From Actinomycetospora endophytica (GTDB lineage: Bacteria > Actinomycetota > Actinomycetes > Mycobacteriales > Pseudonocardiaceae), in the NCBI RefSeq assembly GCF_021026375.1, contig NZ_JAJNDB010000003.1, positions 496,001 through 560,000 of the forward strand: a DNA stretch of 64,000 nucleotides. Direction: 5' to 3'. The notes beneath the pieces were generated by a model that was given only the letters and a program-made list of their open reading frames with translations, was not told where the DNA came from and made no database searches. Below, in pieces: positions 27,136 to 35,694 of this stretch (the first letter of the stretch is position 1; each line of letters opens with the position of its first letter). The position numbers and the translations under genes are program-made.

Positions 27136-28758
27136 TCAATGACCCTTGAACGCCTCGGCCAGCCACCACGAGGGGCCGTCGCTGATCACCTTCGCGTCGA
27201 GCAGCAGCGGCGCCGACCGCGGCCCGGCCAGCCACTCCCCCACGATCGCGAGGTCCGCCGTCGACCGGACCACCGCCGCGTCGCACCCGCAGCCGCGCGC
27301 GATCGCCGCGAGGTCGGTGTCGGGGAAGCGGACGGTCGCGTGGTCGTCGCCGGCGAAGTGGTGGAACTCCGCGCCGTACCCGGCGTCGTCGTACACCACG
27401 ATCACCAGGCCGAGCCCCAGCCGGACGGCCGTCTCCAGCTCGGAGATGCCCATGAGGAACCCGCCGTCCCCGCAGGCCGCGACCGGCACCCGGTCCGGCC
27501 GGGCGAGGGCGGCACCGATCCCGGTCGCCAGCCCGAGCCCGATCGACTGGAACCCCTGGGTGAAGCAGAACCCGGCCTCGTCGGGAACGCGGAGATAGCC
27601 CGCCGGGTAGCCCATGAAGTTGCCGGAGTCGGTCACCACGGTGCGTTCGGCGGGCAGCAGCTCGTCGAGGGCGGCGGAGAGCACGCGCGGGTCGATCCGC
27701 TCGCCGGGCACCTCCGTCGGAGCCGGGTGCCGGGCGTCGGTACGGATCCGCTCGCCGACCACCTCGGTGCGGTACCCCGTCGCCTTGCCCGCCACCTCGA
27801 GCACGTCCCGGGCCGTCGACGCCACGTCCCCGAGCACCCCGAGCGAGACCGGGCGGTTCGCGCCGAGCGCCTCCGGGGTGTCGTCGACCTGGACGAGGAC
27901 CGCGTGCGCGACGAGATCGCCGTGGCGGGTCGTCCACGTCGTGAGCGACGCGCCCCACGCGACGACCAGGTCGGCGTCGGTGATCAGCTCCGCGGCCAGC
28001 GGGGTCGAGAACCCGCCGGAGATGCCCAGCGACCACGGCGACCCGGTGAAGAGCCCGTGCGCCACGGCACTCGTGGCGAGCAGGGCCCCGCACCGGTCGG
28101 CCAGCGCCTCGAGCTCGGTCCGGGCCCCGCGCGCGCCCCGCCCCGCGACGAACACCGGCCGTTCGGCGTCGTCGAGGAGCCTTGCCAGCTGGCCGACCGC
28201 GCCCGCGTCCGGCCGTGGCGCCGCCCAGGTGACGCGCCGCGGCGCGACGCCGGCGACGGCGGGCGCGGCCTGCACGTCGAGCGGGAGGTTGAGCACCACC
28301 GTCCGCCGCTGGTCCCGGCAGGTGCCGTAGGCCCGCACGACGTCGGCGGCGGCCGAGGCCGGCGAGTGCACCCGCTCGGCGACGGCGCCGACGGAGCGGG
28401 CCAGCGCGTCCTGGTCGACCCGGAAGTTCGAGCGGACCTGGGCACCGGGGGTGTCGGCCGCGAGCACGAGCAGCGGGGTCCGCGACTTCGCCGCCTCGCC
28501 GATCCCGGTCAGCGCGTTCGTCAGCCCGCAGCCCTGGTGGACGGTCACCACCGCGACCTCGCCGGACGTGCGCGCATACGCGTCGGCCATGGTCGCCGCG
28601 CCGGTCTCGTGGCGGGCCGCGACGTAGTCGACGCCGGCCGCCCGCAGCGCGTTCGTGACGTGGAAGTTGCCGCTCCCGACGACGCCGAACGCGCGTCCCA
28701 CCCCGAGCTCCGCCAGCAGCGTGCCGACCTGCCCGACGACGGTCACGTCGCCGGTCAC
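27136..28758 (-). CDS. Thiamine-diphosphate-dependent enzyme (acetolactate-synthase-like)
   Basis: A 540-residue ThDP enzyme with the three usual domains. The N-terminal PYR domain has the catalytic Glu in ARHETGAATMADAYAR, and the central Rossmann-like domain follows. The C-terminal PP domain shows GDGGFLMGISELETA, then YDDAGYG in place of the usual double Asn. It is not a clear biosynthetic acetolactate synthase: no regulatory subunit is near. Its partner is the cyclase-family gene, which overlaps it as GTGA (GTG 28758). A decarboxylase or carboligase acting in a degradation route is the likeliest role. Confidence 0.87.
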   Translation of the reverse strand: MTGDVTVVGQVGTLLAELGVGRAFGVVGSGNFHVTNALRAAGVDYVAARHETGAATMADAYARTSGEVAVVTVHQGCGLTNALTGIGEAAKSRTPLLVLAADTPGAQVRSNFRVDQDALARSVGAVAERVHSPASAAADVVRAYGTCRDQRRTVVLNLPLDVQAAPAVAGVAPRRVTWAAPRPDAGAVGQLARLLDDAERPVFVAGRGARGARTELEALADRCGALLATSAVAHGLFTGSPWSLGISGGFSTPLAAELITDADLVVAWGASLTTWTTRHGDLVAHAVLVQVDDTPEALGANRPVSLGVLGDVASTARDVLEVAGKATGYRTEVVGERIRTDARHPAPTEVPGERIDPRVLSAALDELLPAERTVVTDSGNFMGYPAGYLRVPDEAGFCFTQGFQSIGLGLATGIGAALARPDRVPVAACGDGGFLMGISELETAVRLGLGLVIVVYDDAGYGAEFHHFAGDDHATVRFPDTDLAAIARGCGCDAAVVRSTADLAIVGEWLAGPRSAPLLLDAKVISDGPSWWLAEAFKGH

Positions 28759-29528
28759 CGCTCCACCAACGCCAGCACGCGGGCGGGCGAGCCGGACCCC
28801 CCGACGATGGGGAGCGGGCACACCACCAGCACCGCACCCGTCGTCGGGACCCGCCCGAGGTTGCGGAGGCTGGTGAGGCCCCAGCGGTTCGCGCCCATGA
28901 GGAAGTGGTGGCAGGAGAACGGCGGGTCGAACCCGCCCGCCGCGCCCGCGTCGGTGCCGACGGTCTCCACCCCGAACCCGGTCAGCGGGGACTCCTGCGC
29001 GATCCAGCGGGCGCACTCCGTCGACACCCCCGGCGTGTGGGGGCCCGCGTCGTCGGCGTTCATGAACTCCTCCTGCGTCCCGCCGCGGGCCTCCCACCCG
29101 GTGCGGTAGAGGAGCCACCCGCCGTCGGGCAGCGGGCCGTGCTCGGACTGCCAGGACTCGAGGTCGGCCACCTCGAGCAGGAAGTCCGGGTCCTTCTCGA
29201 CCTCGGCGGTCCGGTCGATCACGACGGCGGGCGCGACGAGCGTCCGCATCGGGACCTGGGACACGTCGGGACCGTTGCGGCCGGTGACCCAGTGGTTCGG
29301 GGCGTCGAGGTGGGTGCCGGTGTGCTCGCCGGTGTGGATGTCGTTCCAGTACCAGGCGGGGCCGCGGTCGTCGTAGCGCGAGAGCTCCTCGAGCCGGAAG
29401 CGGCTGGTATTCGCGAACGGTGCGGGGAGCTCGAGGATCGGGGTGGACTCCTGCAGCGGGGTCGTGAGGTCGACGACCTCGACGGCCCCGGAGCTCATCG
29501 CGTCGGTGAGCGCGGACAGCACGGACAT
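28755..29528 (-). CDS. Cyclase-family (kynurenine-formamidase-like) metal hydrolase
   Basis: A 257-residue member of the cyclase family (PF04199 type) with the metal-binding HTGTHLDAPNH motif around residue 70. Relatives hydrolyse N-formylkynurenine, cyclic amides or isatin. GAGGAG lies 6 nt before the ATG at 29528; an ATG two codons upstream abuts the ribosome site and is less likely. Translation is coupled to the ThDP enzyme. The pair suggests a small catabolic unit, substrate unknown. Confidence 0.87.
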   Translation of the reverse strand: MSVLSALTDAMSSGAVEVVDLTTPLQESTPILELPAPFANTSRFRLEELSRYDDRGPAWYWNDIHTGEHTGTHLDAPNHWVTGRNGPDVSQVPMRTLVAPAVVIDRTAEVEKDPDFLLEVADLESWQSEHGPLPDGGWLLYRTGWEARGGTQEEFMNADDAGPHTPGVSTECARWIAQESPLTGFGVETVGTDAGAAGGFDPPFSCHHFLMGANRWGLTSLRNLGRVPTTGAVLVVCPLPIVGGSGSPARVLALVER

Positions 29529-29595
29529 GGTCATCTCCTCGGGCCGGTTCGCCAGCGAGCATGACCCGCGGCACGGCCCGCGCACCACCGGAGCG

Positions 29596-30969
29596 TCACG
29601 CGCGGGCCCGGCCGACGAGCACTCCCCACAGCGCCGGGACCGCTGTCCCGAGGCGCCCGGGAGCGCTGGCGGCGGGGGAGACACCGGGCGCGCCCAGCGG
29701 GGTGCGCACGCGCAGCGCGCCGGGCAGCGTCTGGAACCGCAGCGGCGGCGCGAGCCGCAGCGCCTCGCCGTCCACCCCGACGTCGAGCAGCGGCTCGGAG
29801 GAGTCCACGACGAACTCCGTCGTCGTCCAGGCGGCGTAGCCGTGGAAGCGCCGGATCCGCCCCGTGGCTTCGGCGGCCATCAGGGCCGACAGGTCCCGGG
29901 CCCGATCGACGGCCACGGTGACCACGCCGAGCCGGCCGGTGTCGAGCCGCGGCCGGCTGCCGAAGCCCCCGATGGTCTCGAGGGTGTACTCGCCGTTGGA
30001 CACCAGGATCATGTCCGCCGACGATCGCGTCCGACCGTCCGGCCGCTCGAAGCGCAGGTCGGAGCGTGTCGCGTCGGGGCCGAGCAGATCCGGGAGCATC
30101 TGCGTGGTGGTGGCGAGCTTCCCGTCGCGATAGGCGTCCGACTGGACGATGGTCGCGTACACCCCGAGCGACGCGTTGTTGACGAAGACGCGGTCCCCGA
30201 TCCGGGCGAGGTCGATGCGGCCCTCGAGCGCCTCGCCGTAGGCGTCCAGTGCGGCGACGACGTCGTTGCGGTCGAGACCCAGGTCGAGGGCGAGATGGTT
30301 CCGGGTGCCGGCCGGTACGCAGACGTGGGCCAGGCCGTGACGCCGCGCGACGTCGGCGACGAGTGCCTGCGAGCCGTCGCCGCCCGCCATGCCGAGGACG
30401 TCCGCCCCGGCCGCGACCGCCGCCTCGGCCAGCTCGCGCAGGTCGTCGCCGGGCCCCAGCACGACGGCGCGGATGCCGCGGCGGCCGGCCTCCGCCTCCA
30501 GGTCGAAGCGGCCGACCTTCCCGCCCCCGGACCGCGGGTTCATCAGGAGCACGCCGCGGCGGGCCGGACCCACCCGGCCGCCCGTCGACGGCCGGACGGC
30601 GTCGGGCCGCAGCGCCACCCGTGCGGCCGCCACCGAGATCGCCGCGAACAGCACGACGAGCACGATCCGCAGGGTCGTCGCGGCATCGAGGGAGACCACG
30701 AGCAGGATCACCGCGGCCGCGAGGGCGGCGACCGCGAGCGCCGCGGCGACGACCCGGCGAGCACCCCGGCTGACCAGCGCGATCCACCCGGCCTGGACCG
30801 CGAGCACGACGAGCACGACGTCGAGGACCAGGACCCCGACGTTGCGGAGCGTGCCGAGCACGACGCCCCCGACGGCCGCGAGCAGCGCGATCAGCGCGAC
30901 CGCCGCCGCGATCCGCCGGGCCGCGGACGGACGCCGCGGATCACCCGACGACGGGCCGGCCGTCGTCAT
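29596..30969 (-). CDS. Membrane protein with diacylglycerol-kinase catalytic domain
   Basis: The N-terminal ~120 residues hold three or four hydrophobic segments. The remaining ~330 form a DAGK/YegS-type lipid or sphingosine kinase domain with NPRSGGGK (nucleotide loop) and GGDGSQALV (signature). The family phosphorylates diacylglycerol or related lipids at the membrane. ATG 30969 gives 457 residues; the open frame extends 11 codons further. It is followed on the same strand by the cyclase operon's neighbours but not coupled to them. The gene upstream is the HdeD-like protein, 55 nt away. Confidence 0.87.
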   Translation of the reverse strand: MTTAGPSSGDPRRPSAARRIAAAVALIALLAAVGGVVLGTLRNVGVLVLDVVLVVLAVQAGWIALVSRGARRVVAAALAVAALAAAVILLVVSLDAATTLRIVLVVLFAAISVAAARVALRPDAVRPSTGGRVGPARRGVLLMNPRSGGGKVGRFDLEAEAGRRGIRAVVLGPGDDLRELAEAAVAAGADVLGMAGGDGSQALVADVARRHGLAHVCVPAGTRNHLALDLGLDRNDVVAALDAYGEALEGRIDLARIGDRVFVNNASLGVYATIVQSDAYRDGKLATTTQMLPDLLGPDATRSDLRFERPDGRTRSSADMILVSNGEYTLETIGGFGSRPRLDTGRLGVVTVAVDRARDLSALMAAEATGRIRRFHGYAAWTTTEFVVDSSEPLLDVGVDGEALRLAPPLRFQTLPGALRVRTPLGAPGVSPAASAPGRLGTAVPALWGVLVGRARA

Positions 30970-31024
30970 CGCCCCGGACCGACGCCGGGTCGTGCAGCGC
31001 ATCGGCGGGGCGGAGCGCCGATGC

Positions 31025-31582
31025 TCAGGCGGGCGCGCCGGTCGTGCGTGGCGTCGACACGGCTCCGGCGGGCCCGCGCCGGGCGACGAGCACCGTCACG
31101 CCCTCGAGCAGCGTCTGGACGCCCAGCAGGATCCCGAGCAGCAGCACGCTGGCGGTCGTGAGGTTCAGCAGCACCAGCAGACCGAGCAGCACCGAGATGA
31201 CACCGCTGGTCACCACGATCCAGCGTCCCTCGGGGACCGCACCCGACATCGCGATCCGGGTGACGCCGACGACGAGGAACAGCGCGCCCGCGACCAGCGT
31301 GAGGGTCACCAGGCCGGCTGCCGGATTGCGGAGCACGAAGATCCCCAGCACGAGCAGCACGGCACCGCCCACGATCATCGACCAGACACTGCCCTCCTTG
31401 CGTCGGACGACGGCCTGCACCAGCAGCACGATGCCGCCGATCACGGCCGCCCAGCCGATGAAGAAGATCGAGACGACCGTCGCCAGCGCCGCGTTGGCCA
31501 GCACGAGCAGACCCACGACCACCAGCACGATCCCCAGCACGATGTCCCAGCCCGACCTGCGGCCGGCGCCATTCATGGTCAT
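31025..31582 (-). CDS. HdeD/DUF308-family membrane protein
   Basis: 185 residues with six hydrophobic segments in three pairs, the layout of HdeD (DUF308) proteins. E. coli HdeD is linked to acid resistance; the molecular function is unknown. ATG 31582 follows a GGGGGCA stretch; a second ATG lies two codons later. It probably shares a transcript with the DAGK-like gene downstream. Confidence 0.8.
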   Translation of the reverse strand: MTMNGAGRRSGWDIVLGIVLVVVGLLVLANAALATVVSIFFIGWAAVIGGIVLLVQAVVRRKEGSVWSMIVGGAVLLVLGIFVLRNPAAGLVTLTLVAGALFLVVGVTRIAMSGAVPEGRWIVVTSGVISVLLGLLVLLNLTTASVLLLGILLGVQTLLEGVTVLVARRGPAGAVSTPRTTGAPA

Positions 31583-31744
31583 CTGTTGCCCCCTTCGTCC
31601 CATCCCCGCGCCGGCGGCGCGGAACACTCCGTGAGGTGTAGGCGCTCCGGCGGGCGACGCCCAGTGCCGGAGGACTCCCGCTGTCCGGGCCCTGTGTCAC
31701 CGGGAGCACGGCGCCCGGCGGTCCGGCCCGATCGGTGACGGCCA

Positions 31745-32272
31745 TCAGTGGAGCCGGGCCTTGAGCGCGATGATCCCGACGCCGACGAGGACCGACACCA
31801 CGACCCAGCCGGCCCGGACCGGGAGCGAGCGGTGCGAGTCGCGGGCCTCGATCGCGCTGCAGAGGACCAGGGTCAGCACTCCCAGCCACAGGGCGACGTC
31901 GATCGCGGCCTGCACGCCGAGCCCGAACAGGTCGGCGACGAGCAGGAACAGGCCGGCGGCGACGCCGGGGGCGGCGGCCGTCGAGCACGCGCTCAGTTCC
32001 TCGCGGATCTCCTCCGCGGGCAGGGAGCGGACGGTGGCCAGGGCCATCGAGAACAGACCGGCGTAGGCCTCGCCGAAGAAGATGACCACTCCGGTGCCCA
32101 CGACGGTCAGCACCGCCGGACCCAGGCTCGTCTCGTGGTCGCCGAGGTAGGCCAGGACCGACATCGCGAAGATCGACCCGGTCAGGGCGGCGCGGAGCCG
32201 GGCCCGGGTGTGGGGGCTGAGGTCGCCGCGACTCGACCCGGCGATCTTCGGCTCCTCCGAAGCGGCTGCCAT
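31745..32272 (-). CDS. Unknown integral membrane protein
   Basis: 175 residues, not recognised. A polar N-terminus of about 25 residues is followed by four or five hydrophobic segments. AGGGAGGG precedes the ATG at 32272. It is divergent from the Nudix gene, with 247 bp between them that contain two spaced dyads. Confidence 0.7.
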   Translation of the reverse strand: MAAASEEPKIAGSSRGDLSPHTRARLRAALTGSIFAMSVLAYLGDHETSLGPAVLTVVGTGVVIFFGEAYAGLFSMALATVRSLPAEEIREELSACSTAAAPGVAAGLFLLVADLFGLGVQAAIDVALWLGVLTLVLCSAIEARDSHRSLPVRAGWVVVSVLVGVGIIALKARLH

Positions 32273-32379
32273 GCGCCCTCCCTCCCGGCCTCAGGTGACG
32301 ACGTGCCGGCCGCCGGAGACCCGGGCGGACGCGGGGCGGGCAGCGGCGCTCAGATTCCTCCGGCGCGGGCCGCCGCGCT

Positions 32380-32446
32380 TCACCCGTCGCGGGTGAGGGG
32401 CGTGCCTCCGGCCGTCGGCGGGACCCGAATCATCCGCCGGGGGTGA
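32380..32446. promoter_or_regulatory. Two related dyads 50 bp apart in a divergent promoter region
   Basis: TCACCCG-TCG-CGGGTGA at 32380-32396 is a perfect 7-bp dyad. TCATCCGCCGGGGGTGA at 32430-32446 matches it at 14 of 17 positions. The 50-bp spacing is close to five helical turns, as expected for cooperative binding of one regulator. Both lie between the minus-strand membrane gene and the plus-strand Nudix gene. Confidence 0.4.
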
Positions 32447-32519
32447 GGGAACGGCCGCCGCGGCGGGTCACCGTCAGGGACCGGCCCACGCGCCACCGAG
32501 GAGGGTTCGGACAGCTGCC

Positions 32520-32996
32520 ATGACCCGCTTCGAGTACCACCACGATCCCCACGCGCCGCAGGCGACGATCGTCGCTCCCAGCGTGTTCGCCGTCGTCCGC
32601 GACGACGCCGGCCGGGTCCTCCTCGTCCGGCGCACCGACAACGGCCTGTGGGAACTGCCGGGCGGCCGCGTCGAGGTCGGCGAGTCGGCGACCGATGCGG
32701 TCGAACGCGAGGTGGCCGAGGAGAGCGGCGTCGTCATCAAGGTGCTCCGGCTGGCCGGGATCTCCACGGACCCGAGCCACCTCATCGCGTCCCCGACCGG
32801 CACCGAGACCCGGCAGCAGTTCGCCGTGTGCGTCCACGCCTGGCCCGTGAGCGGCGACCCGCATCCCGACGGTTCAGAGACCTCCGACGCCGCCTGGGTC
32901 CCGGTCGGCGACCTCGCGGACAGGGAGATGCACCCGACGATGCGGCTGCGGCTCGCGCACGCCCTCACCCATCCCCGGGACGCCTATCTCGAGTGA
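32520..32996 (+). CDS. Nudix hydrolase
   Basis: 158 residues with a complete Nudix box, GGRVEVGESATDAVEREVAEESGVV split as Gly, then GE, then REVAEESG, which binds metal and hydrolyses nucleoside-diphosphate-linked compounds. The substrate is not predictable. The ATG at 32520 lies some 15 nt after GAGGAGG, rather far, so GTG starts downstream are not excluded. It is the only member of its transcription unit; the next gene is on the opposite strand. Confidence 0.9.
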   Translation: MTRFEYHHDPHAPQATIVAPSVFAVVRDDAGRVLLVRRTDNGLWELPGGRVEVGESATDAVEREVAEESGVVIKVLRLAGISTDPSHLIASPTGTETRQQFAVCVHAWPVSGDPHPDGSETSDAAWVPVGDLADREMHPTMRLRLAHALTHPRDAYLE

Positions 32997-33009
32997 CGGA
33001 CCGGGGTCG

Positions 33010-33195
33010 TCAGCTCTCCGCGGGGACGAGCAGGTCGCCGCCGGGGACGTCGGCCTCCCGGTAGGTGACTCCGTCGATGTCCACGGTGGTGGGCGACGGG
33101 GGCCGCGCCTCGCGCAGGCGGTAGCCCATGTCGATCCGCTTGTTGTGGTTCGGGTGGTCGGGGTGCAGGACCCGGTACCGGTAGGTGGTGCCCAT
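33010..33195 (-). CDS. Hypothetical 61-residue protein
   Basis: Not recognised. A short hydrophilic protein starting MGTTYRYRVLHPDHP, ending with a VDIDGVTYREADVPGGD stretch. The acidic and aromatic composition and the GGCGGTCC upstream region support real coding. It is convergent with the Nudix gene (13 nt apart) and divergent from the F420-type oxidoreductase. Confidence 0.6.
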   Translation of the reverse strand: MGTTYRYRVLHPDHPNHNKRIDMGYRLREARPPSPTTVDIDGVTYREADVPGGDLLVPAES

Positions 33196-33434
33196 CACCG
33201 GACCGCCCTCGGGAGATGCGCCGTCCCGATCCCGCCGGGCACGTCGACAGTGATCGCATGGCGCCGTCCGCGCGCCGCCCCCGTGTCGTTCATCGAGAGC
33301 AAGATACATCCGGCCCGCGCGCCTGCAAGTGCATCCGCATCACCCCATTCCGTGGTGATCGACGGCGGGCCGTCGTGACGCGGGCCGTACACGTCGGTGG
33401 TTGGATCGCAGGCGACGGCAGACGAGGGGATCCG

Positions 33435-34253
33435 ATGACGGCGTTCCGGTTCGGCGTGGTGGCCGCGGCCCAGCAGGGCGGCGCGAGGTGGCGCGACACG
33501 GCCCGCCGCGCGGAGGAGCTCGGATACTCGACGCTGCTCTCCCCGGACAACCTCCACATCCCGACGCCGACCGCGGCGCTCGCGACGGCCGCCGCGGTCA
33601 CCGACCGGCTGCGCGTCGGCTCGTTCGTGCTGGCCAGCCCGTTGCGCACCGCCCGCGCGGCGGCGTGGGAGGCCCACAGCCTGACCACGCTCACCGAGGG
33701 CCGCTTCGAGCTCGGCCTCGGCACCGGCCTGCCGTCGATGCGCGAGCAGGCCGAGGAGCTGGGCTTGCCCTACGGCAGCGCCGGTGAACGGCTCGACGCG
33801 ATCTCCGCGACGATCGACCACGTCCGCCGGCTCGACGGCGAGGCGCACACCCACACCCCGGTGATGGTCGCCGCGGGCGGGCCCCGGGCGCGACGGCTCG
33901 CCGCGGCGAAGGCCGACATCGTGACCCTCGCCGGCGGTGTGCTGACCCCCCGCGACGAGTTCGCCGCCCACGTCGAGGAGCTCCGGTCGGCGGCGGACGG
34001 CCGCGAGCTCGAGCTCGCGATGAACATCTTCGTGGTCGGCGACGAGGTCCCGGCGTGGATGCGCGGCTTCATCCAGGCCGACGCGCAGGCCCTCATCGAG
34101 AACGACTCGCTGACGATGCTCCGGGGCGGCGTCGACGACATGGCCGCCGAGCTCGAACGCCGGCGCGCGGAGCTGGGCGTCTCCTACGTCAGCGTGAACA
34201 GCGCGTTCATCGAGGAGTTCGCTCCGCTGGTGGCGCGGCTGTCGGGGACGTGA
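33435..34253 (+). CDS. LLM-class (F420-dependent type) oxidoreductase
   Basis: 272 residues of a luciferase-like TIM barrel. FRFGVVAAAQQ opens the barrel, and the late GVLTPRDEF segment belongs to the family's C-terminal part. Actinobacterial members normally use coenzyme F420 rather than FMN. GAGGGG precedes the ATG at 33435. Its 3' end overlaps the convergent DUF5996 gene by 47 nt. Substrate unknown. The barrel is complete despite the short length. Confidence 0.85.
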   Translation: MTAFRFGVVAAAQQGGARWRDTARRAEELGYSTLLSPDNLHIPTPTAALATAAAVTDRLRVGSFVLASPLRTARAAAWEAHSLTTLTEGRFELGLGTGLPSMREQAEELGLPYGSAGERLDAISATIDHVRRLDGEAHTHTPVMVAAGGPRARRLAAAKADIVTLAGGVLTPRDEFAAHVEELRSAADGRELELAMNIFVVGDEVPAWMRGFIQADAQALIENDSLTMLRGGVDDMAAELERRRAELGVSYVSVNSAFIEEFAPLVARLSGT

Positions 34254-35208
34254 GCGCCGGGGCGCCGGCCCGCTCGCCCTGCCGGAGGGGGTCGGTGATC
34301 CCGGCCGGGCAGGCCAGCTCGCCGACCGACCAGCCGGCGCGGACCGCTCCGGCGAGGTACGCGCTCTCGTAGAAGTCGAGCACCGTGGCGCGGGGATCGG
34401 CGCTCCCGCGGACCGCGCCGTAGCCGAGCACCGCCAGGTGCGCCCCGCCCTGCCCGACCCAGCGCGCCGCCGGTGGGCTCAGGGGTGAGTCGGCCAGCCC
34501 CGCCGGCTCGGGCGCGGTGTAGGAGTAGAACGCCGGCTCGGGCGTCGACGGATCGCCGAACCAGAACCCGGAGCTGATCACCTCGCGGGAGTAGGCCTCG
34601 CGGGTGACCGGATCGGTGCCGGGGGCGGGGGCGATGATCCGCTCGGAGAAGCGGGTGACCGCGATGTCGAAGGTGTGCCAGAAGTGGTGCACCGGGCTGG
34701 TCTTGCCGCTGTAGCCGCCGGCGAACTGCTCGAGCAGCAGGTTGACCTGGCCGAGGATGTGCCAGTAGCGGGTGACCGCGGCGGGGTCGTAGGTCGCGTG
34801 CTCGGTGTCCAGGGCGAACGGGCGCTCGTGGTCGGGCAGGTCGAACGGGCGCGGATCGGCGATCGCCACCGGCAGGTCGAGAGCCGCCAGACCGGCGGTC
34901 AGATCGGCGTAGAAGGCCGCGACGGAGCGGTCCCGCAGCGGGAACGACCACCGTCGCCCGTCGTCGGAACCCAGGTCCAGGCGGTGATCGATCAGGTCGA
35001 GCTCGATGCTGAAGATCCGGGTGCCGTCGAGGCTCATGGGCCGGGTGGTCAGGCCGCGGCCGGAGAGGTGCAGCGGCACGTTCCACCAGTGGTTGCGCCG
35101 GGGACTGGCCGCCAGCCGGATCTTGCCGACGATCTGGGCGAAGCGGTGCAACGTCTCGCGGGTGGGGGCCCAGTCCGCGTAGGGCAGGTCGGGGAACAGC
35201 TCGGTCAC
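34207..35208 (-). CDS. DUF5996 family protein
   Basis: 333 residues matching an actinobacterial family of unknown function that begins with FPDLPYADWAPTRETLHRFAQI and includes NHWWNVPLHLSGRGL and a GTRIFSIELDLIDH segment. No catalytic motif is clear. GTG 35208 follows GGAGG. The C-terminal ~50 residues are Pro/Ala-rich and lie over the 3' end of the convergent oxidoreductase. A short coding frame with a good ribosome site lies 266 nt upstream on the same strand. Confidence 0.85.
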   Translation of the reverse strand: MTELFPDLPYADWAPTRETLHRFAQIVGKIRLAASPRRNHWWNVPLHLSGRGLTTRPMSLDGTRIFSIELDLIDHRLDLGSDDGRRWSFPLRDRSVAAFYADLTAGLAALDLPVAIADPRPFDLPDHERPFALDTEHATYDPAAVTRYWHILGQVNLLLEQFAGGYSGKTSPVHHFWHTFDIAVTRFSERIIAPAPGTDPVTREAYSREVISSGFWFGDPSTPEPAFYSYTAPEPAGLADSPLSPPAARWVGQGGAHLAVLGYGAVRGSADPRATVLDFYESAYLAGAVRAGWSVGELACPAGITDPLRQGERAGAPALTSPTAAPPAERTPR

Positions 35209-35694
35209 CGGGTCCTCCAGCGGTGCGACGGTCGGGCGCGAGAGGCCCGTCGGGGGTCCCGACGAGGATGGGCGCGGGTCGCGGTCCGGGGCATCGGTCA
35301 GCCGACCGAACCTTCCCCACCTACGCAGCGGTACCGGAGCGCAGAACGGTCGACCGACCGATACCGGCCGCCGGGAGCCGGGCGCACGCTCGATGCGCTC
35401 CGTCACCGCATCCCCTCCCGAGAGGCCTCCCGATGACCGATCAGCCGACACAACCCGCGTCCGAGCAGTGGATTCACCGCCGCGGCACGCCGAGCAGCTC
35501 ATCGGAACGACGACTCATCGCGGGCCTCCTCTCGGCGAGATCCGACAGTAGGCCCGCGCTGCGGTCGCTGCATCCACCGAATGACCGCAGTCGCGGATGA
35601 CGCGCGCCATTCCATTGCACGCGCCGCAACCCTTTTCGGTATCGACGGCCACCGACCGTCGTCAATTCCCGAAAATATGATGCGCGGCTATTCG
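35209..35694. other. 486-bp intergenic region
   Basis: Between the DUF5996 gene and the phosphofructokinase, both on the minus strand. The part next to the phosphofructokinase stop (about 35590-35700) has lower GC than the surroundings. Apart from the 14-codon frame at 35474-35518 I see no convincing gene or hairpin here. Confidence 0.5.
35474..35518 (-). CDS. Possible 14-residue leader peptide
   Basis: ATG at 35518, 6 nt after an excellent AGAGGAGG site, opens a frame of 14 codons (MSRRSDELLGVPRR) ending in TGA. The Shine-Dalgarno match is better than that of most genes here. It may be a leader peptide for the DUF5996 gene or a spurious start. No attenuator hairpin is evident after it. Confidence 0.35.
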   Translation of the reverse strand: MSRRSDELLGVPRR

